Shown piece by piece: positions 1 to 9,916 of a stretch of DNA of 64,000 nucleotides. The notes beneath the pieces were generated by a model that was not told the DNA's origin, did no database searches, and saw nothing but the letters and a program-made list of their open reading frames with translations. The first letter of the stretch is position 1. Each line of letters starts with the position of its first letter. The position numbers were made by a program, and so were the translations under genes. Origin of the DNA: Ceratothoa steindachneri (lineage: Eukaryota; Arthropoda; Malacostraca; Isopoda; Cymothoidae); the NCBI GenBank assembly GCA_963969495.1, contig OZ018333.1:16215937-16279936 (forward strand), in the 5' to 3' direction.

Positions 1-3000
1 CCATCTTAGGAATAGAATTTATACTCGAGTTCAATTTATATTCATCCAGATGAGCCCCTTTCAAGGGCTGTTTTTAGATCTTTTATCTCGACTTTCTCAC
101 CATTTCTACTTCTAAGTGACTAATGTCAGACAGCCCTCTTTAGGGGCGGATTTAAACCTAGGGAAGCCTAATGTCACATTAGACTTATATGAATTTAATA
201 AATCTATCTTTAACGTTGTCGTGCCCACCTACATGCTAATGAAATTTACTTTAACCGCACACTGGACATGCCTTCTATGCCAAAACATACACAACAAAAA
301 CACCCAACAGGCACAAACACCACACACCTGACCAAACACAAATCAGCCAACACAATCACCCACCCCACAACCTCCACCTCCTCACACACCACCTATCCCT
401 TAAAATACTACACAACCAACACCTGCTCCTAACATTCCTTTACCTCCTCATACTAAAGCACCGCCCAACAAAACACAACCAATATCTACTCATCCCTATA
501 CACCCCATCCTACTAACACACCTCAAACTAATCACCAAACAAACGAAGAAATACGCAACACAGAAACAAGCGCCGCAACATTAACATTCTCCGACTTAAC
601 ATAGACGGCATCCGAAACAAGCAAATGAAACTCAAACACTTCCTACATAAATTTAAGACCCACATTGCCAGAATACAAGAAACCAAACTACAGCACAAAC
701 ACAAAACTCTAAACATTCCAAACTTCACTCCCATCAGACATGACAGACAACATGGTGAGGGTGGTGGCTTCATCAATTATATACACCACAGTATTTCCTA
801 CATAGAAAAAACACAACATATCAGAACACTTACACAAACAGACAGACGTACATAACTACAAGCATTTCAAATCGAAACTGGACACACTAAACAAATTACA
901 TTCATCAACACACATTCCACCAGAACACTCACCAGGTATACCAGTAAACTACATGGTTAGACTACAAGCATTGAATATCCTCCCAAACGTTCTTCTGGGT
1001 CGAGATTCTAATGACAAACACACAGACTGGTATGCCCAACAGAACACCTCACAAAGAGGTACAGAAATCAGCACATAACTAGTTCAGCTCTTCATCGTTA
1101 ATAACGCAGACACTCATACACACACTCCACACCAAGCAAATTTCAATTGCACTTCCACAGACATAACTTTCTGCTCACCATACCTGTCTCCCTCCTTAAC
1201 ATGGAAAACTGTAACAGACCTGTCATCAGATCACATCACAATCATCATGACACTTCGGCGCAATACAACAGATACATTCTCACACACCCGCCAAACCAAC
1301 ACCAACTACAAGCGAGCTGCCTGGGAGAGTTTTCGGGAAACCACCGAAGATCATTTTCAGGAGCTAAATCATACACTAATAACATCAACACTGATATTAA
1401 ACAACACAACCATACAGTTCAATGACATAATAAACAATGCAGACAAAGCACACATCCCTAAAGGCAATAGAAAACATTATAACTCCAACTTCTCACCAGA
1501 CATCTACAGACTTATAAGGGAACGCAACAATCTATGTAGCACACCCACCCCGCACACACAAAACACAACGAACCGTATACAAGAACTCAACACACAGATA
1601 AACACCAAACTAATAAAGAAACAGAAGAAAACAGAAAACTGCTTAGTTTTCCTAAAAACATTTAACTACAAAACAAATACACCCAAACTACACAATACAA
1701 TCAGAAGCCTCACTAACTCAAACAGTGGCATTGTACAAAGTCATCTATCAGCCCTTCAGACAAATTCCCCTCACTCAAACAACAGGCCAACATTTTAATA
1801 ACACATTACTCTAAAATTAGCCAACTTCCCATACACAAAGAAGACAGACATATACACATATGCAAACTAGACTTCCCACTAGATTACACATTAATACTTG
1901 CCACATCAGAAGACACTGCACACATCATAAAACAACTTGAAAACTCCTCAGCCGTGGGCATTGATAACATATCCAACATACATCTCAAACACCTTGGGCC
2001 CCACGGCACACAAACACTCAAAAACAGAGAAAACTACTCATATGCACACTGCATAATACCAAACATTTGGAGACTAGGTAAAGTCATCACACTACTCAAA
2101 CCAAACAAAACACCCACAGAAGCAGCATTATAAAGACCAATAACATTACTCTGCACACCATCCAAAGTTGTAGAACGCCTTCCCCTACGCAAAATAACAC
2201 CGCATATTCCACTGTCACCCACACAACAGGGTTACAGACCGGACCACTCAATCACAACACTACTCACCAATCTCACAGAAACAGTACAAGATGGCATTAA
2301 CTCCAGACGACCACCACACAGAACACTGCTAAAAACAATAGACATAGGGTAAATCATTTGATGCTATCTCCAGACCACTCCTCATTAACAAAATTTACAC
2401 CACAACAGTACACAACAACACCAAATGCTGGCTAGCGAACTACCTATCAGGAAGACAATCATTCGAACACAACAATGGCAAGTCATCCACTATTAGAAAC
2501 TTCCCTAATGGAGTCGCACGAGGCTCTGTCCTAAGCCCCACACTTTTCAATTTATACATGCATGACATACCAACACCACCAAACAACATACACATATCAT
2601 CATATGCAGTTAACCTAACAATCATATCAATACACACTGATGCAGACACATACTCCACACAAGTTCAAGCCTACATTACACAACTGGAAAACTGGTTAAT
2701 ACAAAACAGACTAAAAGTAGCACCCACCAAGTCCACTAGTACATTTCTCACAAGTCACAACAAAGAACATCAACACAGACCAACAGCAACATTGAAAAGC
2801 TCTACAATACCCTCATAAATGAAACAAAAGTACTTGGAATCACATACATCACATCCATGTCATTCGCACCACACATAAACTACAATCAGAAAATGCAGGC
2901 CAAGACTTAACGCACTTAGAGCACTAACAAGTACAACTTTTGGCAACACATACGGTCCATAATAGACATGTCAGCCCTATCTGGGCCCCCGTTATATCCA

Positions 3001-3560
3001 ACACACAGCTAAACAAGTTACAAATCACACAAAATGCTGCACTTAGAATCATACTTGATGGCACACAAACAACACCCATAGAACACCTACATGCTGAAAC
3101 CAAGGTACTAACTATAAAAGACATCTGAACATGAGAGGCACACAGTTCCTAGTATCTGTCGTAAACAACGCAAACAGCCCCTGTCAATATCTACGAAACC
3201 ACACACCCACCCACAGACAAATAGTAAACACAAACATCCTAAATACCATACCACAACCTGCAAATGTAACAAAGTATAAAAAAACCATTCACACACACCT
3301 CACCAGGCAAGCACTGAACAATCTCCCTCACAACAAAATACTCAACACCCCCCTACCTGACATAAAAAGCACAGAAACGCCACTCTCAAGGTCGGAGAGA
3401 GTACATCTTACACGACATCGCTGTGGCTACCACCAACCCTAAACACCTACAAACACCACATAGACAACACCCATACAGATTTCTGTTCACACAGTCACGC
3501 ATCTCATAACAGAGTGACCTACCTTGGCAGCTCTCAGACACCACCACAACATTTCACATG
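1..3560 (+). pseudogene. Decayed jockey-like LINE ORF2 (zinc finger, endonuclease, RT)
   Basis: Remnant of a non-LTR retrotransposon ORF2 read in shifting + frames with many stops. Near 255-300 a scrap reading HWTCLLCQNIH resembles the PHD-like zinc finger that precedes the endonuclease in some LINEs. An APE-type endonuclease follows from about 585 to 1245 (LNIDGIRNKQ near 600, IQETKL, GGGFINYI, and SSDHITIIM near 1225-1250). An RT domain spans about 1900-2760 (SAVGIDNIS, RPITLLCTPSK, a GSVLSPTLFNLYMHDIP palm motif near 2525-2570, then AVNLTIIS where a YADD-like box should be). The C-terminal part (2930-3470) has the spaced tryptophan/alanine block and MRGTQFL of this family. The A/C-rich composition of the coding strand is typical of it. 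The 5' end lies outside the window or is lost; a CAACAACAACAGCAGC stretch near 3645 may lie close to the 3' end. Dead element; exact clade uncertain. Confidence 0.75.
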
Positions 3561-3701
3561 CCCGTCAGTTATGGTCGGATCCAGTCAGTGTGGTGTCTTA
3601 CCTACGTGGTGCGGGCTTCCTGGAATGACAGAGCCCGGGGAACCACAACAACAACAGCAGCTTTAACCGCAACAATCACACTTACTACAGTAAAAACTAT
3701 T

Positions 3702-4320
3702 GATTTTTTTTCTTCTTGCACTTGGCATCCACAAACTTTTGAACCAGATCTTCGAAATCGATTTCTCTTAGTATGCCTTTCAATGCTCATCAAACCCAGC
3801 CAGCTCAGTCTTTCATCATTCATCGTAACCCTAAGTGATTTTTCACAAGTGCCAATGTGCTAAATGATCTTTCTCCTGAACAACTGGTCAACAGCGCATG
3901 GGACAAACTCAGCGACATATTGTTGACATTGTCATATAACTGTCTCCGACAATTATCAATGTCAATTTATTCGTTTTTAGATATTTTAAAACAATGTCTA
4001 CCAAGCCTTCTACTTTATGGGATTCGGGTTCAAGAAAAGTTAAGAAACGTTCAACAGGTTCTCCTTTCACAGCATAGCGAATGATGACAGTGAGCTGATC
4101 TGTGTGAAAAATGTCTGGAGTTGAATCTACAGATATTGAAAAGTACTTTGCTACTTTAAATTCATAGAGAACATTTCTTCTAAGTTCATCTGCCATCAAA
4201 TTAATTAATTCTTCGTATATTGTCTTCGAAAGATATGATTGGTTACCATTACCAGGATTACCATATTGTTTCAGATGACCCATTAGAAAAGGATCAAACT
4301 GAGCTAAAACTTCGAGAATT
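3702..4320 (-). pseudogene. Internally deleted hAT-type transposase (ZMYM1/DUF4371-like)
   Basis: Two pieces of one hAT-derived protein. The upstream piece (4283 to 3909) reads YLSKTIYEELINLMADELR, then AKYFSISVDSTPDI and HTDQLTVIIRY, the typical DUF4371 region of ZMYM1/hAT-dimerisation proteins. It includes the SVDSTPD stretch around the first catalytic Asp. The downstream piece (about 3850-3702) reads MNDERLSWLGL, IEREI-like sequence, and after a frameshift REIDFEDLVQKFVDAKCKKK, the usual C-terminal end after the hAT dimerisation domain. Several hundred residues between the two are missing, so this is a deletion derivative as well as frameshifted. No terminal inverted repeats or 8-bp duplication found. 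Family assignment is from remembered motifs. Confidence 0.75.
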
Positions 4321-4412
4321 CCTAAGAAGTTACCTTTATGTTAGATCCTAGTTTGTCTTCATTTCCTGTTCCTCTGAATAGAAGTCTTCTTTCTGACAGA
4401 AACTTATTATTT

Positions 4413-5420
4413 TAAGAGCCCATCTGGCGAATGCTACTGAGGCTTAAGTCGCCGTACTTGACCCAGCCTATTACTAGGCTATATTAGAAAACAAATAGCA
4501 ATATGTAAATAACAAATAACAATGATAAAAAATGACAAAGGCTAAAAAAAACAAAGAAAAGAAGGAAGCGTGCTTGGGCGTCAGGGATAGACTCGTCTCC
4601 TTCCCGGCGCAGGAGCATACAACTTGCAACAAACAGTAAAATAAAGTATAGGAGGCAAGCGTCCTCCAAAAAGTCGGAAAGTCCACGGGTCAGTGTGCAC
4701 GAACTCGTCCCAAATACAAGGGACAAGCGGTAGCGACCCCGCTCGTCCCGGTACCGGTCAATTAACGTGCGTGAAGATCACCCAGACTGGGACATTCAAC
4801 GAAAATGTGTCGAACAGTCTGGGGGACAACGTAGTCTTCGCAATAAGGCACAGGCGAGCACTCCATCAAATGGTGGTGCATCGCGGGTGTCTAATTCGGA
4901 GAAGACATAAAACAACCTAAAGCCGTTGCGGCATTGGGGGGATAGGTCGATGGGAACAGTCGCGGCGCAATGGCACGCAACTTTAAGTTCCCCTCGACCG
5001 TCTCCTATCTTCTTTGCCAAACAGCCCGGAGAGCTGCCCATATTCCTGCCATGTAATGGGTGTGAGGAAGAGCGAGACGCTGGTCTAGTCACCCAGTCCT
5101 CGCGGACTATTTAGCGATCTCCTTTCCCGCAATATCTACATCTCCAGGAACCCAACAAAAGATAATCTCGACATCCACCTGGCTCGCCAAAACCTTGGCG
5201 CCACGGATATCGCGAACCAGGGAAAGTGGAGATTCTAATGCCCCGAGAGCACTCAGGGCGCTTTGCGAGTCGCTAAAATTCACAATCCGGTCTCAACCTC
5301 ATATTAAACAACATTGAGAGAATGGTCTTGTTCGCTCACCCGTGTCAAGTTCGTGCACGGGATGTTGTCTGTAAGTTGATGGAGAATAAATCGAGGGCCT
5401 CATCAACCGAATAAAATTCT
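4413..5420 (-). mobile_element. Family-A LINE remnant, 3' end plus a short upstream scrap
   Basis: Same orientation and sequence as the intact LINE at 56031-62990. It starts with the conserved 3' terminus (GAGCCCATCTGGCGA on + at about 4417). It then covers the 3' UTR, the ORF2 C-terminus (frame ending near 4680, with SLVFGTSSCTLTRGLSDFL) and part of the RNase H region to about 5330. At 5385-5420 the sequence jumps to a scrap equivalent to about 59222-59262 of the intact copy, upstream of the RT. About 2.3 kb including the RT has been lost, and the 5' part is absent. There is no clean poly(T) run at the left edge, only TTATTATTTT. Confidence 0.8.
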
Positions 5421-6257
5421 TAGACTGTACATTTCTTTCTGTGATAGCAAGTCTCTCAATCACTTTAATTCCACCTCTAATTTTTATTTTTTTTCATCCG
5501 TTTTTTAATATATGAAAACTAATTAGAATAGCGTCTCCCCAAAACAACAGTTACCACTAATTTAAGGCGCCTGAAAGATGCAAGGACAATCACAAATTTT
5601 ATTTCTCTCATGAAACCAAAATAAGAATAGGGTATACAGATATAAATGTCTAAAATTAAGATATAATTTAGAATATACCTAAAATATCAATCATTCCTAA
5701 CAATATATATAAATTTACCAGGTTATAAGAACCAGAGATTACATTAGGCGTGAGACACTAAACAAAAACAGAGCGATAAAAACACTGCAGAGATGATGCA
5801 AAATACATATAGCAAGGTGAGGTCAAGTACTCAAAAGTCCGATTAGAAACCCTTGTGAGGGATTAGCAGCAGCTGGATTTGTGATTGAGTGTTCGTGATA
5901 TCACCCGGGGACAAAAAACAATTCTCAAATTACATCTTTTATTGCCAGTGGGTATTCTCGGCCACGTCTGCCCAGTGGAGTATTTGAAAAGACAAGACCC
6001 GCATTCAGACCGCAAATGTGAGTTTCCTGACAAGGGTGACGATTCCTGCTGGCACGAAACTACATGTTATTGAAGAAGTATTTAGAAGCGTTTGAGGATA
6101 TCAGGATTGACTTTCAAACCTTAGGATCATTTTTCGGATAATAGTGAATTTCTGTCCTAATTCAACAAGGGTGGAAGACACTAGTTGCAGGAATTCAGTT
6201 GGAAAACTATGAAGAACCTCCTGAGCAGTATTTACTTAAATAGTTTTTCAGAGTAGA
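5421..6257. other. AT-rich interval without a recognised gene
   Basis: No coding signal, RNA gene or transposon terminus recognised. The longest open stretch (5885-6073, +, 62 codons) has no familiar motif and is probably chance. Confidence 0.5.
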
Positions 6258-7409
6258 TACAGGAGTTAGACAAAATAATTGGAACAGTAGAAATTTAACA
6301 CTAATATTTCAATGAGCCATTATATTACGAATATCCAACCAAATTTCACTGCGTGTTTTGTTTTTATTGCAGATAGATAGTTTTATTTATTAACTTTAAT
6401 GATTATTTGTATTTCCTTTTTAGATCGTAGTATAGATGCAGGAGCTTCTGTCACCAGAACAGCTAAACTCCTTGGTTTTTCGAGAGCTACCATATCAAGG
6501 ACAATGACAGAATTTAAGAAGCAGGGCAAAACCTCCAACAGTAGGAGTAATTCCGGCAGGACTTCGAAGCTCGCTGAAAGAAACCGACGGGTATTGAAAT
6601 GCATTGTGATGAAAAATCCCCGGACAACTGCCCCTAAAGCGACTGCAGAGTTGAATCAACATCTCACTAGCCTAGTTTCAACCAAAACTGTTCAACGTGA
6701 GCTTAATAAAGCCGGATATCATGGAAGAGCCGCCATCAAGAAACCTTTCCTTTCTCATAAAACATTCAGAAAAGGCTGAACTGGTGTAGAGATCACAAGG
6801 GCTGGTCGACAGACCAATGGAAACAAGTAATATTCTCCGAAAAGTCCATTTTTCTCTGTTCCCCACTGCAGGGCGAATTGATATGGAGGCAGCCCGGGGA
6901 ATCTTTTAAATCCTGACTGCCTTCTTCCTACAGTGAAGCACGGAGTTGGGGTCAGTGAAGGTTTGGACAGCCATATCTTGGAATTATCTTGGTCCAATAT
7001 TGCATGATTAGCAGCAACGAATATCTGAATATTTTGGAAGATCAAGTCCATCCCATGGTCCAGACATTATTCCCCAATGGTTAGTGCTTTTTCCAAGATG
7101 ATAATGCCTCAATACACACCGCTCATGTGGTTAAGAATTCGTATGAAGAACATAGGAGTGAGCTACAACATATCGAATGGCCCCCGCAATTTCCTAGATC
7201 TTAATATTATTGAGCATTTGTGGTGCGTCTTGGAGCGACATTGAAAGAAGAATGGCTCAAGATTCCTCTCAATAAAGTCGGGAAGCTGTATGAATCAATT
7301 CCAAGAGGCATCGACGCTGTTCAGAGAGCAAAAGGAGGTCCAATTCCGTATTAAATAAATATTCATTGAATTTAACACATATTCCAATTTTTTTTGTCAA
7401 ATCCCTGTA
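6258..7409 (+). mobile_element. Degenerate Tc1-like DNA transposon
   Basis: Both ends are visible. TACAGGAGTTAGACAAAATA begins at 6258 and continues AATTGGAA; its imperfect inverted partner TTCCAATTTTTTTTGTCAAA, continuing TCCCTGTA, ends at 7409. Both ends carry TA, the expected target site for Tc1/mariner insertion. Inside, the transposase runs + from about 6425. The helix-turn-helix region is open to 6779 (SVTRTAKLLGFSRATISRTM, NSGRTSKL, a second HTH with TTAPKATAELN). Later pieces in other frames keep FNPDCLLPTVKHGVGSVKVW-like and SWNYLGPI sequence, an IPQW/LFP scrap, a PPQ..DLNIIEHLW-like catalytic-core end and IPRGI..VQRAKGG near 7300. Multiple stops and frameshifts make it non-autonomous. 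Length (1.15 kb) is close to normal for Tc1 elements with a ~340-residue transposase. Confidence 0.85.
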
Positions 7410-7489
7410 TGGACTTGAACTGATGAGGAAATGAATTCCATCTAAGAGATCTTACATTCAAATTGCAGCTTAAAAGCTTTTAAGACTGA

Positions 7490-7660
7490 TTCTGATCGAT
7501 AGAAGCAGGAAATTCATTTAGAAGTCTGTTCACTACAACTACAGCTTGATAAGGGCAGGAACTGCATTATCAATACTTTTCACTAGTGTGGGTTCTTATA
7601 TGTCACTCAAAAATTCCAGCTCTAGGCAGTTTGATAAGAACACTAACTCCATTTGTGAGT
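7490..7660 (-). pseudogene. Decayed zinc fingers downstream of the zinc-finger gene stop
   Basis: Immediately 3' of the stop of the zinc-finger exon, the minus strand still shows ghost finger units. There is a RTHTSEK linker (near 7590) and a CSSCPYQAV finger start (near 7555), interrupted by stops and out of frame. They match the consensus of the upstream fingers. The ancestral protein therefore had at least one or two more C-terminal fingers, now probably 3' UTR. Confidence 0.7.
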
Positions 7661-8680
7661 TCATTCATGTGCCCGAAGAGTAGACGTCTCGGTTGCCTCA
7701 TTGTCTCCGGAAATGCATCTGAAGGGCTTTTCACCCGTGTGGGTTTTTTCATGTGAGCGAAGAGTAGACCTACGGGCTGCCTCATAGGGGCAAGAACTGC
7801 ATTTGAAAGGCTTCTCGCCCGTGTGGGTTCTTTCATGTCTCCGGAGAGTAGAACTCTCAGCTGCCTCATAGGGGCAAGAACTGCATTTGAAAGGCTTCTC
7901 ACCCGTGTGGGTTCTCTCATGTGACAGAAGATTAGACTTTTGGGCTGCTTCATAGGGGCAGGAGCTGCATTTCAAAGGCTTCTCACCCGTGTGGGTTCTT
8001 TCGTGTTTCAGAAGATTAGACTTTTGGGCTGCTTCATAGGCACAGGAACTGCATTTGAAAGGCTTCTTACCCGTGTGGATTCTTTCATGTCTCCGGAGAG
8101 TAGACCTATCAGCTGCCTCATAGGGGCAGGAACTGCATTTGAAAGGCTTCTCACCCGTGTGGATTCTTTCGTGTCTCCGAAGAGTAGACATCTTGGCTGC
8201 CTCATAGCGGCATGTTCTGCATTTGAAGGGCTTCTCACCTGTGTGGGTTCTTTCATGCCCCCGAAGAGTAGAACAGTCAGCTGCCTCATAGGGGCAGGAT
8301 CTGCATTTGAAAGGTTTCTCTCCCGTGTGAGTTCTTTCATGTGTTAGAAGCTTAGACCTATGAGCTGCCTCATAGGGACAGGAACTGCATTTTAAGAGCT
8401 TCTTACCCGTATGGGTTATTTCATGTGAGCGAAAAGAAGACTTCTGGGCTGCTTCATTTGGGCAGGAGCTGCATTTCATAGGCTTCTCACCCGTGTGCGT
8501 CCTCTTATGACGCTGACGATTCTCTCTCCAAGATGTTTGATAAGGAGAGGTACTGCATTTGAAAGGCTTGTTAACAGACGAGTGTTTGTTCTGATGCTTT
8601 AGTGTTCTATCACATACACTTAATTTAGGGTGAAATGGAGACAAACTACCTTCCATAACATTTGAAAGAGGACATTCAAT
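7661..8680 (-). CDS. C2H2 zinc-finger protein, last coding exon (finger array)
   Basis: This exon encodes 339 residues and a stop, dominated by tandem C2H2 fingers with TGEKPFKC linkers. Reading 5' to 3' there is one degenerate finger (CSTS, second Cys replaced), nine complete fingers of the form CxxC-x12-H-x3-H (typical unit KCSSCPYEAA...STLRRHERTH), and a last broken one (CISGD, with a stop before the final His). The array suggests a DNA-binding transcription factor; the target is unknown. The exon starts at ATT (8680), directly after a TTATTTGCAG acceptor, with a branch-like TTCTAAT about 30 nt upstream. No ATG fits the start, so it is an internal 3' exon. Its phase (0) matches the donor at 15592. 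High similarity between fingers suggests recent finger duplication. Confidence 0.85.
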   Translation of the reverse strand: MECPLSNVMEGSLSPFHPKLSVCDRTLKHQNKHSSVNKPFKCSTSPYQTSWRENRQRHKRTHTGEKPMKCSSCPNEAAQKSSFRSHEITHTGKKLLKCSSCPYEAAHRSKLLTHERTHTGEKPFKCRSCPYEAADCSTLRGHERTHTGEKPFKCRTCRYEAAKMSTLRRHERIHTGEKPFKCSSCPYEAADRSTLRRHERIHTGKKPFKCSSCAYEAAQKSNLLKHERTHTGEKPLKCSSCPYEAAQKSNLLSHERTHTGEKPFKCSSCPYEAAESSTLRRHERTHTGEKPFKCSSCPYEAARRSTLRSHEKTHTGEKPFRCISGDNEATETSTLRAHE

Positions 8681-8730
8681 CTGCAAATAAAGTATTAAGT
8701 TATTTTCATTAGAATATCCTACTACGATAG

Positions 8731-9693
8731 TAAAGGGTCTTTCAACAAGAACGCTCGAGCTTTGTCAGGCAATAGTGGCCATGTTGTTAAAGCGACATCT
8801 GGCAACCTTACTGTGAACTGTTCAGTAGTACTTGGTAAGTCACGATGGAAGGTTATAGCGTTGAACAATCTGTGAAAGTCATCAAATGTTATTATCAAAA
8901 TCAGTGCTCCGTTCGTCAAACGTTTCGCGCATTACGTGATTTCTATCCTCGCCACAGCGACGAGGCCCATCTTTGGATGAATGGATTTGTGAACAAGCAA
9001 AATTGTCGGATTTGGGACGAAAACAATCCACATGAGATACACTAGCACCAATTGCATCACCAACAAAGTCAATGTTAGGTGCGGAATTTCGTCTAACGGA
9101 ATCATCGGTCCGTATTTTTTAAGAACGAAGATGGGATTGCCATAACCGTCAACGGCGAGACCTACAGATCGATGATAAGCAACTTTTTGTGGCCTCAACT
9201 GGATTATATGCCTGATATGGATACTGACGACATGTGGTTCCAACAGGAAGGCGCTACGTGCCACACTGCCCACGCCACGATAGATAGACATTTTGCACCA
9301 GTGATTTCAGGGCAGGGTCATCTCGCGCGGGGGCGACTTCAACTGGCCACCGAGATCATGCGATTTAACGCCATTAGACTACTTTCTTTGGAGCTACCTT
9401 AAATCGCAGGCTTATGCGAATAATCCACAAACAGTTGATGTCCTCAAAGTCAACATAACGAACACCATCCAGAAAATTCAGCAAGATTTATGAGACAAAG
9501 TCATCGAAAATTGGGCCTCCCGAATACGTCCCACCAAGCGAAGCCTCGGCGGACATTTGGAAGACGTCATATTCCACACTTAATGCCATGAAATGTACTT
9601 TCAAATTTAAAAAATATTGAGTGCATATATCACACACAACTTCTTGTTGTAGCAACATTTAAAAATCAAGCGACCTTATTGAAAGACCCTTTA
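8731..9693 (+). mobile_element. Internally deleted mariner-type transposon
   Basis: The ends are inverted repeats: TAAAGGGTCTTTCAACAAG at 8731 and TTATTGAAAGACCCTTTA ending at 9693, with flanking TA. A + strand transposase starts at 8845 (MEGYSVEQSVKVIKCYY). It jumps after about 35 residues from the N-terminal domain (RALRDFYPRHS) straight to the catalytic core (SDEAHLWMNGFVNKQNCRIW). Further pieces in shifted frames include DDMWFQQEGATCHTA near 9230. About 130 residues between the two parts are missing, including the second helix-turn-helix and linker. It lies in the last intron of the zinc-finger gene, ending 50 bp from that gene's acceptor. It could only move with a transposase supplied in trans. 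Confidence 0.85.
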
Positions 9694-9723
9694 TAAACCG
9701 AAGGTCATTGTAAATTGCATACT

Positions 9724-9726
<3 letters not shown>

Positions 9727-9769
<43 letters not shown>
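9727..9769. repeat. (AT)n microsatellite
   Basis: Uninterrupted AT dinucleotide run of about 40 bp between the mariner and the following LINE remnant. Confidence 0.95.
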
Positions 9770-9770
<1 letters not shown>

Positions 9771-9916
9771 AAAAAAAACTCACAAAGTGGCACGTGAGGA
9801 AAGCAATAATATGAAAATTACCCCACAGGATCCAAGCACTTTCGAACTATATTTGCAAGTTCATTTTCAAGGAATAGCATGAAAATAAAGAAGACAACCT
9901 TATATAGGGTACAAAG

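Noticed and set aside
5885..6073. 62-codon ORF as a small gene
   Set aside because: No similarity to a known motif, no splice context, and an AT-rich repeat-laden surrounding.
7940..8347. + strand open frame of 135 codons with repeats
   Set aside because: Antisense to the tandem zinc fingers; its repetition simply follows the finger repeats.
8684..8686. TTG at 8686 as a start codon for the finger exon
   Set aside because: It lies inside the intronic acceptor sequence; the exon begins after CAG at 8681. A eukaryotic TTG start is unlikely.
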